In this document: one piece after another, positions 24,045 to 33,300 of the stretch
Position numbering within the stretch: position 1 is the stretch's first letter
Layout: each line of letters begins with the position of its first letter
NCBI GenBank assembly: GCA_025363475.1
Contig: JANYDS010000012.1
Coordinates: 35,753 to 99,752 of the forward strand
Direction: 5' to 3'
From: Terriglobia bacterium
GTDB taxonomy: Bacteria; Acidobacteriota; Terriglobia; Bryobacterales; Bryobacteraceae
Length of the DNA: 64,000 nucleotides
The notes under the pieces: generated by a model
Told to the model about the DNA's origin: nothing
Seen by the model: the letters and a program-made list of their open reading frames with translations, nothing else
Database searches by the model: none
Position numbers and translations under genes: made by a program

Positions 24045-25571
24045 CTATCGGGCTTTGAGGAAGCCGGACAAGCTGTCGGCAGCGTTGCCCTGAGTGCGGG
24101 CCAGGCTCAGTTTCGCCACGTTGTGGGCGAAAACGCTGTTGATGACATCAAGCTCGGCCGAGGCTACCGCCGACTGCGCCTGCGAGACTTCGAGCGAATT
24201 CGTGATACCGGCGTCGAAACGCTGCCGGGTGAGATCCAGGGTTTCTTTCGTCACATCCAGATTGCGGCGCGAAACTTCTACCTGACTGGTGGCAGCCTGC
24301 ATGTCGAGAAACGCATTCCGGACTTCGCTCTCCACACGGCTCTGCAAATCTTCCAGTTCCGATTTGCGTAACTGAAGTGCGGCATCCGCCTGCTCGATAT
24401 CGCCTTCCGTGCGACGACCCTGCCAGATGGGCACCCGGACGCTTCCAGTAATGGAAAACGTACCGTGGGAATTGAACACCGTTGAGCCGATGACGCCATA
24501 GTCCGCGTTGAAGGCAACGGTGGGGCGGCGTTCCGCCTGGGCTGCGGCTTTGGTCCGTTCCGAAGCCCGGATCTGCGTCTCTGCACCTTTGATATCGGCA
24601 CGCTGGGCCAGCGCCTGGCGAACCGCAGCTTCTTCCGTTAAGACGGGCGGCGGGGCAAAGGGGATATCGTCGGTAAGGTCATAGTGATCATTCGGCGGCA
24701 GGCCGATGAGCCGCGCCAGACTGATTTTCTGCTTAGCCAGATCATTCTCCAGCGACACAACGCGCTGCTGCTGAGTGAGGGCCTGGACCTGGCTTCGGTT
24801 GACGTCGATTTGCGCAATCAGCCCGGCACTGCGTTGTTCGCCATTCTGTTTGAAGAGAACATCAGCGGTTTCATATTGCGACCGTGCCGCGATGACGCGG
24901 GCTTTGGCTGCGAGAGTCTGCAGATACGCGCCGCCCACCGCAAGCACCACCAGATCTTTCGCATCTTTGGCGAAAAACTCATTGGCATGGAGCGTTTCCA
25001 TGGTGGATCGGTAGTTGTTGATGGCGGAATAGTCGAGCACGGTCTGCGTCAAGCGCAGGCGGAGATCCATGTAATTGAACGGCCCAACCACAGTGGGGAA
25101 ACTGAAGCCGGGGATGGGCGCAGTGATGTGAAAACCCTGTGCCGCCAGATTGTTCTGTTGCACGGTATCGCTGGCTGTGGCGTAAATATTGGGTGTCAGC
25201 GCGGAATGGGAGACCAGGGTCTGGCCGTGGGCTTGTTGCATGGCGGCAGTGAGCCCGCGAGTGCCCAGGTTGAATTCCATACCGCGGTCCACCGCTTCTT
25301 TGAGCGAGAGCTTGCCTGAGAACGATTTGGCTGCGGTGCTGCTGGTGCTGCCGCTGTAGGGGCCGGAAACCTGGATGGATGGATTGATGGTGTTTACGCT
25401 CGTCGTCGCGCCAGGGATGGGCGCTTGCGTGGTGCCCACCGCGCCGCTGAGGGTCGTTCTGCCAGTGAGCGGAACTTGCACCGCAGCAGTCCCTGCCGGG
25501 ATTGCCTGGCCGAACAATGAACCTGCGCTGAGAATTGTAATAGCGATTACTGATTCGATCCGTAATTTCAT
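24045..25571 (-). CDS. TolC-family outer membrane efflux protein
   Basis: The product is 508 residues with a signal peptide (VIAITILSAGSLFGQA). Two outer membrane efflux protein repeats follow, for example LSLKEAVDRGMEFNLGTRGL, SGLIAQIDVNRSQVQALTQQ, and DAGITNSLEVSQAQSAVASAELDVI. It forms the trimeric outer-membrane duct of a tripartite pump. It is the last gene of the tetR-hlyD-ABC operon (18-nt gap from the permease), so it supplies the outer channel for that exporter. Confidence 0.93.
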   Translation of the reverse strand: MKLRIESVIAITILSAGSLFGQAIPAGTAAVQVPLTGRTTLSGAVGTTQAPIPGATTSVNTINPSIQVSGPYSGSTSSTAAKSFSGKLSLKEAVDRGMEFNLGTRGLTAAMQQAHGQTLVSHSALTPNIYATASDTVQQNNLAAQGFHITAPIPGFSFPTVVGPFNYMDLRLRLTQTVLDYSAINNYRSTMETLHANEFFAKDAKDLVVLAVGGAYLQTLAAKARVIAARSQYETADVLFKQNGEQRSAGLIAQIDVNRSQVQALTQQQRVVSLENDLAKQKISLARLIGLPPNDHYDLTDDIPFAPPPVLTEEAAVRQALAQRADIKGAETQIRASERTKAAAQAERRPTVAFNADYGVIGSTVFNSHGTFSITGSVRVPIWQGRRTEGDIEQADAALQLRKSELEDLQSRVESEVRNAFLDMQAATSQVEVSRRNLDVTKETLDLTRQRFDAGITNSLEVSQAQSAVASAELDVINSVFAHNVAKLSLARTQGNAADSLSGFLKAR

Positions 25572-25589
25572 GGATAAATATTCCTGTAA

Positions 25590-26756
25590 CTAACTAAGTT
25601 GCTTGCGGAACCGCCATACACTGAGCGAAACCATTACGACAGTGAAAATTGAGAGGACCAGAAAATTGGGCCACAGTGTTTCGAGACCGCTGCCCTTGAT
25701 CATGCTGGACCGGGCGATTACGCTGAAGTGGCGAATAGGATTGATCCTGACCAGGGGTTGCAGCCAGCCGGGTACCGCTTCGGCCGGAGTGACCGCGCCC
25801 GAGGCTGTGGTGAGCAGCGGGTTGACGAAGAAACTGGTGAGCTGGGCTTGAAACGCCGAATGCGTAAAAGTCGCCAGCACGGTGCCGATACCGATACCGG
25901 AGAGGATACAGAGCGCCGCGCCGGCGAAGAGGATCAGGATATTGCCCTCAAACGGGACATCAAAAACGAACTTGATAATCGCAGTGGCGAACAGCACCAT
26001 CATGAACAGCAGGAAGAACAGCGGCGCAATCTTGGCGACAATGATTTCGTAAGTTCCGGCCGGGCACATGAGTAACTGTTCGATGGTTCCCTGTTCGCGC
26101 TCCTTCACCATCGAAGTAGCGGCGACGATGGAACCGTTCAGGATGATGAGCAGGCCGAAGATGCCTGTAACAACAAACCAGGTACCGACCAGACCAGGGT
26201 TATACAAATAGGTCGACGTCATCAGAGCCAGACCCTTGCGACTCAGTGCAGGGGCGGCGATCTGACTGAAGCGCGCATGAATACCCTGGGCACCCAGAGT
26301 GCGGTTGTACGTCAGAATCACGCCTTCCGCATAACCTTGCGCGATGGCTGCGGTGTTGGCGTTCATGGCATTGAGCAGGAACTGTACGGTGACTGGCCGG
26401 CCACGCTCAAGTTCGCCCGTATAATCGTGCGGAATCACAACGCCCGCGTCAAGCTCGCCTTTGCTGATGGCATCGCCCATCTTGTCTACCGAGTAGTAAT
26501 AGCCTGCCATTCTGAAACTCTTACTCTCGGTAAGAGTGGAAGTCAGGTTGCGGCTTTCCGGAGTGCGGCTCTCGTCGATAATACCGAGTTTTAAGTTCGA
26601 GACAGTCGCGTTCAAAACAAAGCTGAACAGCAGCAACTGCAGCACTGGCGGCAAGATGAGCGACATGGCGAGACGCCGGTCGCGGCGGATCTGTGCGAAC
26701 TCTTTCTTCAAGAGTGCGCGGATGCGATAACCGAAGAGGAATTGAATGAGTTTCAT
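25590..26756 (-). CDS. ABC-2 type transport permease (YbhR-like)
   Basis: The product is 388 residues. An N-terminal membrane helix (MSLILPPVLQLLLFSFVLNAT) is followed by a large extracytoplasmic domain to about residue 180. Five helices then follow, with the ABC-2 signature MVKEREQGTIEQLLMCPAGTYEI. It forms half of the transmembrane dimer of the exporter with the neighbouring permease. Gene order (HlyD, double ATPase, permease, permease) equals ybhG-ybhF-ybhS-ybhR of E. coli. It is 10 nt from the upstream permease. Confidence 0.92.
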   Translation of the reverse strand: MKLIQFLFGYRIRALLKKEFAQIRRDRRLAMSLILPPVLQLLLFSFVLNATVSNLKLGIIDESRTPESRNLTSTLTESKSFRMAGYYYSVDKMGDAISKGELDAGVVIPHDYTGELERGRPVTVQFLLNAMNANTAAIAQGYAEGVILTYNRTLGAQGIHARFSQIAAPALSRKGLALMTSTYLYNPGLVGTWFVVTGIFGLLIILNGSIVAATSMVKEREQGTIEQLLMCPAGTYEIIVAKIAPLFFLLFMMVLFATAIIKFVFDVPFEGNILILFAGAALCILSGIGIGTVLATFTHSAFQAQLTSFFVNPLLTTASGAVTPAEAVPGWLQPLVRINPIRHFSVIARSSMIKGSGLETLWPNFLVLSIFTVVMVSLSVWRFRKQLS

Positions 26757-26766
26757 GTCTGGCCCC

Positions 26767-27873
26767 TTATGATTTCAGCTGCATACGGCGCATGTTACGC
26801 CAGGCGAGCGTATAGAAAATAGATCCGATGATCGCGATGATGCCGACCTTCCACCACACAGCGGGCCAGCCACCGCCCTGTAGCAGAGCGTCTCGCACGA
26901 TATCGATGTAATACCGGCCCCAGATGAAATTCGACAGCCAGCGGATGGATTCCGGAATGTTCTGGATCGGAAAAATAAGGCCCGACAGCATGAAGACGAG
27001 CAGGAATCCGCCGAGGGCTACCGCCTGCATGGCGGCGGCCTGATTGGGAATCGCCGCGCCAATCATAGTTCCGAATGACGACGTACAGAAGGCGTAGAGA
27101 ATAGTCGCCACAATGAACGGCGTAGGGTCCCCCGCGAAAGACAAGCCGAAGTAAGTGAACAGAATCGTCAGCAACAACAGACATTCGCAGAACGCCACAA
27201 TCATGAAGGTGAAAATCTTCCCCAGGATGAACTCATGCGCCGAGATACTGGAGACATAGACCTGCAAAATGGTCTTCTGTTCACCCTCTTTCGCCGTAGC
27301 CAGCGTCGCCAGCAAAGGCGGAAACAGAGACAAGGCCAGCACGAATATCCCTGGTCCGTAAAACTTCTTTGATGACCGCCCCGGGTTGTACCAGAAACGA
27401 ATAGCGGCTTTGACAGGCTGCACACGGGCTGCGGCGCCGTTGGTCGTATTCCAGGAGTTGGCGACCTGCGCCGAAAAACCGGCTATCAGACGCGCGGTAT
27501 TGGAATCAGAACCATCAATCATCATCTGAACGGGAGAGTTGGTGCCGCGCGCGATGTCGCGTCCAAAGTGGTTGGGAATGATGAGCACCGCACGAGCCTC
27601 GTTCCTGATGAATGCTTCGTCCGGCGAAATTTTCGTTGAGAACGGAATTACGTGGAAGGTGATGGACTGCCGGAACGCGTCGATAAAAAGATGCGACGAA
27701 GGAGAATCATCCAGGTCCTGCACGGCCACCGGAAGGTCTTCCACAGACAGCGAGATGGCGTTGCCCATCAGCATGAGTTGCATGATCGGGAGGATCAGCG
27801 CCAGACTGAGGGCAAGCCGGTCCCGCACAATCTGGGTGAGTTCTTTTCTAACCTGAGCAAAGATTCGCCGCAT
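26767..27873 (-). CDS. ABC-2 type transport permease (YbhS-like)
   Basis: The product is 368 residues with the same architecture as its neighbour: first helix ALSLALILPIMQLMLMGNAISL, an extracytoplasmic domain, then the block TAKEGEQKTILQVYVSSISAHEFILGKI and further helices (GFLLVFMLSGLIFPIQNIP). It pairs with the downstream permease and is powered by the two-domain ATPase encoded 9 nt upstream. The likely cargo class (drugs, or lipophilic cations as for YbhFSR) is inferred from family only. Confidence 0.92.
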   Translation of the reverse strand: MRRIFAQVRKELTQIVRDRLALSLALILPIMQLMLMGNAISLSVEDLPVAVQDLDDSPSSHLFIDAFRQSITFHVIPFSTKISPDEAFIRNEARAVLIIPNHFGRDIARGTNSPVQMMIDGSDSNTARLIAGFSAQVANSWNTTNGAAARVQPVKAAIRFWYNPGRSSKKFYGPGIFVLALSLFPPLLATLATAKEGEQKTILQVYVSSISAHEFILGKIFTFMIVAFCECLLLLTILFTYFGLSFAGDPTPFIVATILYAFCTSSFGTMIGAAIPNQAAAMQAVALGGFLLVFMLSGLIFPIQNIPESIRWLSNFIWGRYYIDIVRDALLQGGGWPAVWWKVGIIAIIGSIFYTLAWRNMRRMQLKS

Positions 27874-27882
27874 AGTTATCTC

Positions 27883-29835
27883 CTAGTCTTCCGATACAAA
27901 CTTGCCCTGCTGGCGGGCCTTTTCCACGACGCTGATGAAAACGTCTTCGAGCGAGAACCGCCCTTCGCGCGCCGTGATCACTTTCATGCCGGCAAGTTCG
28001 ATCCGGCTCGTAGTTGCGCGAATGGCGGCGGCGGCTTCGTCATCGGTAATGACGTGCAGGCGGTCGCCGAAAAGTGACACCCGCCAGCGCTCCTCATCAG
28101 TCTTCAGCATTTCCATGGCGCGCTGGGGTTGATCTACAACAAATTCCAGCAAGTGTCCGCCCTGCGCACTCTTGATTGCAGTGGGGCTGCCTTCAGTTAC
28201 CAGTTCGCCCGCCACCATGAAACCGAGCCGGTTGCACTGCTCGGCCTCTTCCAGATAGTGCGTAGTGACCAGGATGGCCGTACCCGCGTCGGCCAGGCGG
28301 TTGATCATCGTCCAGAAAGCACGCCGCGCCAACGGATCAACGCCCGATGTCGGTTCGTCAAGGAACAGAATACTGGGTTCATGCTGGATGGCTGCACCAA
28401 ACGCCACGCGTTGTTTCCAGCCCTGCGGCAGACTGCCCGTGAGCTGATCCTGTTTGCCTTCAAGCCCGGAAAACGACAGCACCCAGCGCATTTTTTCTTC
28501 GCGTTCTTCTTCGGGAACGCCATAGACCCCGGCGAAAAATTCCAGGTTCTCTTTGATCGACATGTCGTTATAGAGAGAGAATTTTTGCGACATGTAGCCA
28601 ATACGCTGGCGAACGCTGCCGGAGCGCAGGCCACCACTCTTGCCCGCCAGTTGCATCTTGCCGAACGTGGGTTCCAGCAGGCCGCAGAGCATCTTGATGG
28701 TAGTTGTTTTGCCTGCCCCGTTCGCACCCAGCAGACCGTAAATTTCGCCGTATTTAATATCGAGACTGACGTCCTTAACCGCAGTGAACGCGCCGAATTC
28801 CTTACGCAGATTTGTGGCCCCGATGGCGACCTGGCCTTTCAGCTCCGCGTGACCGTGACGGCCCGGGAACGGCTCACTGTGAACCTCCTGCCCCAGATTG
28901 CGCAGCGTGGCGACAAACGTATTTTCGAGAGTTGGTTCGTCAATGCGGATGTCATCAATGGTGAGGCCTGCGGGGATCAAAGTATCGCGCAGAATAACCT
29001 CGGCCGCATCCGGATGGCGCACGATCAAATCGAGACGGTCACCGAAGCGCTGCACATCGACGATCTCCTGATCCGGTCCGGCAAGCGTGTTGATGATCTC
29101 TTCAGCCCCTGAAAGGTTGGAGGTGTGAAGTTCCATCCGCTTGGAATTCAGGCTGGCGCGGAGTTCAGCGGGCGTGCCCGTGTTCTGAATCAGGCCCTGG
29201 TGAATGAGCGCCACGCGGTGGCAGCGTTCGGCTTCATCCAGATAGGGCGTGGCGAGAAGAATGGTGAGGCCGCCGGCAGCGAGGTGGGCCAGGGTATCCC
29301 AGAACTCGCGGCGTGACACCGGATCGACACCAGTGGTGGGTTCATCGAGCAGCAGAACGCGTGGCTCCGGCACCAGCGCGCAGGCCAGCGCCAGCTTCTG
29401 CTTCATGCCGCCGCTGAGGCGCCCGGCGAGGCGGTCTTCGAAACGATCCATATCGAACATGCGCAGGTAGCGCTGACCGCGACGGGTGATTTCATCGGGC
29501 GGCACGCGGCGCAGATCGCCCATGTAGCGGATGTTTTCGAGAACAGTGAGATCAGGATAGAGACTGAATACCTGTGTCAGATAGCCGGTCTCAGAGCGTG
29601 CATCGCGAGCAGGTTTGCCGAAGATACTGGCAGTGCCCGACGTGGCCTCCATCACACCCGCAAGCACCTGGAACGTGGATGTCTTGCCTGCGCCGTCAGG
29701 CCCGATCAGGCCGAAAATTTCGCCCGGGCGCACGTCGAGACTGATGCCGCGCACGGCTTCCACTTTGCCGTAGCGCTTCCAGAGGTCTTCGATGTGGATC
29801 GCAGAGACCGCAGCTTCTGTAGCCGAAGCGGTCAT
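27883..29835 (-). CDS. ABC transporter ATP-binding protein with two nucleotide-binding domains (YbhF-like)
   Basis: The product is 650 residues with two fused ATPase domains. Domain 1 has Walker A GPDGAGKTS, signature LSGGMKQKLALACAL and Walker B VLLLDEPTTGVDP. Domain 2 (from about residue 335) has GANGAGKTT, the divergent signature LPQGWKQRVAFGAAI and ILFLDEPTSGVDP. The altered second signature is usual in this family. It drives both permeases. Its ATG overlaps the hlyD stop by 4 nt. Confidence 0.95.
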   Translation of the reverse strand: MTASATEAAVSAIHIEDLWKRYGKVEAVRGISLDVRPGEIFGLIGPDGAGKTSTFQVLAGVMEATSGTASIFGKPARDARSETGYLTQVFSLYPDLTVLENIRYMGDLRRVPPDEITRRGQRYLRMFDMDRFEDRLAGRLSGGMKQKLALACALVPEPRVLLLDEPTTGVDPVSRREFWDTLAHLAAGGLTILLATPYLDEAERCHRVALIHQGLIQNTGTPAELRASLNSKRMELHTSNLSGAEEIINTLAGPDQEIVDVQRFGDRLDLIVRHPDAAEVILRDTLIPAGLTIDDIRIDEPTLENTFVATLRNLGQEVHSEPFPGRHGHAELKGQVAIGATNLRKEFGAFTAVKDVSLDIKYGEIYGLLGANGAGKTTTIKMLCGLLEPTFGKMQLAGKSGGLRSGSVRQRIGYMSQKFSLYNDMSIKENLEFFAGVYGVPEEEREEKMRWVLSFSGLEGKQDQLTGSLPQGWKQRVAFGAAIQHEPSILFLDEPTSGVDPLARRAFWTMINRLADAGTAILVTTHYLEEAEQCNRLGFMVAGELVTEGSPTAIKSAQGGHLLEFVVDQPQRAMEMLKTDEERWRVSLFGDRLHVITDDEAAAAIRATTSRIELAGMKVITAREGRFSLEDVFISVVEKARQQGKFVSED

Positions 29836-31079
29836 TTAGTTTGGAAGCGTTTCGCGGGCCAGGCTGTGCCCTGTACAAGGATCTCGCCATCCGCCGGCAT
29901 GCCGGGTTTGGCAAAGCCGACAGCGCCCTGAATTTGAATTTTTACGCCCACTACCTGCTTCACGCGGTCATCGCGGAAGTAAGTATTTTGCGGTGTGAAA
30001 GTTGCCTGCGGGTCAATGCGCTGAACCGAAGCTTCAATGGGTTTGTCGGGCGCGGAATCGATATAGACGCGGGCTGTCTGGCCGATTTTCACTTTGCCGA
30101 TTTCGCCTTCAGGAACAAATCCCCGCAGATACACACGGCTCAAATCAAGCAGTGTCACGATCGCGGTGCCGGCTGCGACCACTTCTCCAGGCTCCGCGGC
30201 GCGGGTCATTACCGTGCCGTCAAACGGGGCTCTGATCGTCAGATCCCGGCTGTTACTCTCTGCTTCCGCAAGTTGCGCACGTGCCTGCGAAGTGGTCGCG
30301 GAAGCGGTAACCATTTCACCCTGGTTGAGCGTGATCTGCTTGCGCAACACGGACGTTTGCGATTCGCGAATGCCAGGATTCGCGAGGCTGGCACGCGTCA
30401 TTTCAAGGTTTCCACGCGCCGCTTCCAGACGACGACGCGCCGCCGTTACAGCCGCTGACTGCTGTTCGGCAGTAGTAGCTGCCTGCCGACCCTGCCGCTC
30501 AGAAACCGCACCGGTCTTGACCAGCTTCTGGTAGGCGTCATTGTCGAACTGCGCCAGCTTGAGATTGGCCTCCTGCTGGGCAAGATCTGATTCCGCAGCC
30601 TGAACGCCGGCTTCGGCCTGACGGACGCGGCCTGTGGCATCCATCTTTGACTGCTCTGTTTGCAGATCGTTCTGCTGAATTTGCTGTTGCAGGATGCCGA
30701 TCTGGTCGAGGGCTGAACGTCCGCGGGCTTCTGCTCCGGCCAGTGCCGCCTTTGCCTGATCGACGCGGGAGCGCATCTGATCGCTGTCGAGCACGGCGAT
30801 GACATCGCCCGCCTTCACCAAGTCGCCTTCACGCACGCGAACTTCAAGGATGCGCCCTGTGATCTTTGCCGCCACCGCGGCATCATCGCCTTCAATACGC
30901 CCGCTCAGAATTACCAGATTATCCGGCACCGGCGGGTTGGCAAAATAGCCACGCCAGACGAAGAACGCGATGACGCCGAGAACCACGATGATAAGGGGAA
31001 TTGCCCTGCCGCGCGAACGCTTCGGGGCGGGCAGCGCGGGTATTGCGACAGGTGCGGGAGTTGTCTTCTGTTCGGTCAT
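29832..31079 (-). CDS. HlyD-family membrane fusion protein (YbhG-like)
   Basis: The product is 415 residues. An N-terminal membrane anchor lies near residues 25-45 (AIPLIIVVLGVIAFFVWRG). A lipoyl/barrel-sandwich domain (GRILEVRVREGDLVKAGDVIAVLDS) is split by a long coiled-coil hairpin (about 110-250). A beta-barrel follows (IRAPFDGTVMTRAAEPGEVV). It bridges the inner-membrane ABC pump to the TolC-type duct. Its start overlaps the tetR stop by 4 nt. Confidence 0.93.
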   Translation of the reverse strand: MTEQKTTPAPVAIPALPAPKRSRGRAIPLIIVVLGVIAFFVWRGYFANPPVPDNLVILSGRIEGDDAAVAAKITGRILEVRVREGDLVKAGDVIAVLDSDQMRSRVDQAKAALAGAEARGRSALDQIGILQQQIQQNDLQTEQSKMDATGRVRQAEAGVQAAESDLAQQEANLKLAQFDNDAYQKLVKTGAVSERQGRQAATTAEQQSAAVTAARRRLEAARGNLEMTRASLANPGIRESQTSVLRKQITLNQGEMVTASATTSQARAQLAEAESNSRDLTIRAPFDGTVMTRAAEPGEVVAAGTAIVTLLDLSRVYLRGFVPEGEIGKVKIGQTARVYIDSAPDKPIEASVQRIDPQATFTPQNTYFRDDRVKQVVGVKIQIQGAVGFAKPGMPADGEILVQGTAWPAKRFQTK

Positions 31080-31768
31080 TTCGTCTTTTTCCTTGCAGTT
31101 TTTCCTGGTTCTGACTGAGGTGCCTGTGACTGGGGTGCCTGGCTCAAATAGGCGAGTGAAAATTCAGTGATGTGATCCGCAATCTGCGCAATGCGAGCGG
31201 GCGTAAGTTCGAGTTCAGGCCAGAGGTTGGAATGGATGTTGCGGGACTTCGCATAATCTACAACCTGCGACAGAACACTATGAGTGCAGAGACGGGTCTT
31301 GTCGTCATCCGGCGAGAGCCCCAGCATTTCGCCGATCAGGTCGCGGAACCGGTCATACATGGGCCGCATGGTTTCGTTGATGACGGTCTTCATGGCGGGC
31401 GTGGGCTGCGCCAGTTCGTGAATCATCAGGCGGAAATGCCAGCCGGGTCGGTCTGCCCTGCACATACGCTGCAGGGTAGCCAGAATCAGTTCGCGGAGGG
31501 CTTCTTCGGGCGGTAGATCGCTGGCGAGAACCTTGGCTTCGTTTTTCGTGGAGCCGATGGAGTAGCGAAGGACTTCCTCGTACAGTTCGCGCTTGTCGCC
31601 AAAGTGATAATTGACCAGCGCGACATTGACGCCGGCGCGGGTGCAAATTTCACGTACGGTTGCGGCCTGAAAGCCGCTTTCTGCGAAAACCTGCCCGGCA
31701 GCGTCGAGCAATTTGGCACGGGTGCCGTCTGCGAGATCGGAGTCGTGGGTTTTGGGATGCGCCGCCAT
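31076..31768 (-). CDS. TetR-family repressor of the efflux operon (YbiH/CecR-like)
   Basis: The product is 230 residues. The N-terminal helix-turn-helix is clear: KLLDAAGQVFAESGFQAATVREICTRAGVNVALVNYHFGDK (about 18-60, quoted here in parts as the family core). The C-terminal ligand domain has RPGWHFRLMIHELAQPTPAM, as in the YbiH/CecR group. It heads the efflux operon and probably represses it. A strong palindrome directly abuts its start codon, so autoregulation is expected. The inducer is unknown. Confidence 0.92.
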   Translation of the reverse strand: MAAHPKTHDSDLADGTRAKLLDAAGQVFAESGFQAATVREICTRAGVNVALVNYHFGDKRELYEEVLRYSIGSTKNEAKVLASDLPPEEALRELILATLQRMCRADRPGWHFRLMIHELAQPTPAMKTVINETMRPMYDRFRDLIGEMLGLSPDDDKTRLCTHSVLSQVVDYAKSRNIHSNLWPELELTPARIAQIADHITEFSLAYLSQAPQSQAPQSEPGKTARKKTK

Positions 31769-31770
31769 CT

Positions 31771-31800
31771 AAACAGCAGTTTAAAATAGCTGTTTTAAAC
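31771..31800 (-). promoter_or_regulatory. palindromic operator candidate of the tetR-efflux operon
   Basis: GTTTAAAA (31779-31786) and TTTTAAAC (31793-31800) form a perfect 8-bp inverted repeat with a 6-bp spacer. An overlapping repeat AAACAGC (31771-31777) / GCTGTTT (31789-31795) is present too. The element ends 2 bp before the tetR ATG, leaving no room for a normal Shine-Dalgarno. Its size and symmetry suit a TetR dimer. Confidence 0.75.
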
Positions 31801-31803
31801 AAG

Positions 31804-32667
31804 TCAACAAAAATTTGCAGCCGGCGCGATTTTGAACCAGCGTTCGAACTCGGCGAGGAGTTGCGACTCTTCCTGCGATATCGGTGTCAGCGGCGCACCC
31901 GCCTTCTGCCCGCGCAACTCCAGCGCACGCCGCACCGCTACATTCGGGGGAAGACGCTCCATCCAGACAAGGAAATCTTCACGTATCAAATCGCCGGGGG
32001 CAGCGCCAGGCAAAGCACAGGCGCAGTCTGAAATTACGCCATCGGCACCTTCATTAACAGCCCAGGCTGCAAGCCGGTCTGAGCCGCAAAAGACGGCGAA
32101 GCCCTGCCTCTGCTTCAGTGCGAGTAATTCCGACATGCGGCGCTGATCCCCGCTTGAATCGACAATGCCGGCGAAACGGCCTGTTTCGAGCAACTGGCGG
32201 ATAGTCTCGGGTTCGAGGGGCGAAGTGAACCGGGGAGCGTGATGCAACAGCATCGGAACAACGTCGGGCGCTTCCCTCGCGAATTCCCGGTAAAACTCTT
32301 CCACTCCACCCGGGGAATAACGATAAAAGTACGGCGGCATCAGCAGCAGACCATCCGCGCCAGCAGCCACCGCTTCATCAGCGAGTTGCACAGCACCGGC
32401 GAGCGTTGAATGGGACACGCCCACCAGCAGCGGGACCAGCGAACGCTTGCTGCCCAGGTAAACCAGCCGGTGCCGTTCTTCGAAGCTGAAATTCAGAAAC
32501 TCGCCCGCCGAATCCAACAGACAGATACCATCCACTCCCCCGGCAGCAAGAAAATCAAGCAGATCGAGCGCAGCCGAATAGTCCGGCTCCAGCGCATTCG
32601 GCAGATGCGGTGTAATGGCTGACGCATAGATTCCGCTCAGTTTCAGTTCCCGTGCGGCGCGTCCCAT
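31804..32667 (-). CDS. DapA-family (dihydrodipicolinate synthase fold) protein without catalytic residues
   Basis: The product is 287 residues with the TIM-barrel pattern of the DapA/NAL family (GGVDGICLLDSAGEF, LLVGVSHSTLAGAVQLADEA, GADGLLLMPPYFYRYSPGG). The Schiff-base lysine of the family motif G-I-K-(D/E)-(S/A)-(S/T)-G is replaced by valine (FAGIVDSSGDQ). The catalytic tyrosine of the Y-N-x-P motif is replaced by histidine (LLHHAPRF). Aldolase activity by the standard mechanism is therefore unlikely. It begins at the base after the tsaB stop, in one operon with tsaB and the DUF5060 gene. Confidence 0.82.
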   Translation of the reverse strand: MGRAARELKLSGIYASAITPHLPNALEPDYSAALDLLDFLAAGGVDGICLLDSAGEFLNFSFEERHRLVYLGSKRSLVPLLVGVSHSTLAGAVQLADEAVAAGADGLLLMPPYFYRYSPGGVEEFYREFAREAPDVVPMLLHHAPRFTSPLEPETIRQLLETGRFAGIVDSSGDQRRMSELLALKQRQGFAVFCGSDRLAAWAVNEGADGVISDCACALPGAAPGDLIREDFLVWMERLPPNVAVRRALELRGQKAGAPLTPISQEESQLLAEFERWFKIAPAANFC

Positions 32668-33300
32668 CTACATCTCTTTCCAGAGAAGTTCGGCGTCAGA
32701 GCGGCGCAGGTAGTTGGCTTCAATGGCAGCGGGGTCCAGGGCCTCGCGACATAAAGCCATCTTCGCCATCATGCCAGCCAGTGCTTGCGGCGCCTTGATG
32801 CCCTGAAAGCGTGCAGGCGAAGCAACGTTTTCTGAAATCCATTCCATTTCACGATCAGGCAGGGACGTCACAAATCGATCCAGGGGCAGCACCGATTCTG
32901 CGATGATTACATGGCCCGCACCATCGAATACCGCCGCAAAGACTTCCCCGCGCCGCGCATCAATCACTGCTACGCGGGTGCTGGACGAACCGTATTGGGC
33001 TATCGCTTCGAGGTTCGAGATTGCCACCACGCGCTTGCCCGTAACCTCTGCCAGGCCTTTGACCGCAGCCAGGCCCACACGCACCCCAGTAAATGAACCG
33101 GGGCCGGAAGCTCCCGCGAAGACATCAATTTCACGCAACGCCACCCCCTGCCGCCGGAGCAACCCTTCGATGGCACCAAAGATCACCTGACCAAAACCCT
33201 GCGGCGCATGCAGCAGGACTTCCTCACGCACACCCGCTTCATCAGCCAGCGCCACGCTGCCGTATTCCGCGGTTGTATCAACTGCCAGCGCGAGTCGCAT
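32668..33300 (-). CDS. tsaB: tRNA threonylcarbamoyladenosine biosynthesis protein TsaB
   Basis: The product is 210 residues with an actin-like ASKHA fold: LALAVDTTAEYGSVAL opening strand and phosphate loop, GASGPGSFTGVRVGLAAVKGLAE (the hallmark TsaB motif), and VAVIDARRGEVFAAVFDG. With TsaD and TsaE it makes t6A37 in ANN-decoding tRNAs. It begins exactly after the DUF5060 stop and is followed without gap by the DapA-like gene. No tsaD or tsaE is in the window. Confidence 0.93.
   Translation of the reverse strand: MRLALAVDTTAEYGSVALADEAGVREEVLLHAPQGFGQVIFGAIEGLLRRQGVALREIDVFAGASGPGSFTGVRVGLAAVKGLAEVTGKRVVAISNLEAIAQYGSSSTRVAVIDARRGEVFAAVFDGAGHVIIAESVLPLDRFVTSLPDREMEWISENVASPARFQGIKAPQALAGMMAKMALCREALDPAAIEANYLRRSDAELLWKEM

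Noticed and set aside
24684-25319. 211-residue plus-strand ORF
   Set aside because: Antisense shadow of the TolC-family gene, which has a signal peptide and efflux-protein repeats.
28129-29112. 327-residue plus-strand ORF
   Set aside because: It is exactly antisense to the two-domain ABC ATPase, whose Walker and signature motifs are intact on the minus strand; its own composition resembles no family.
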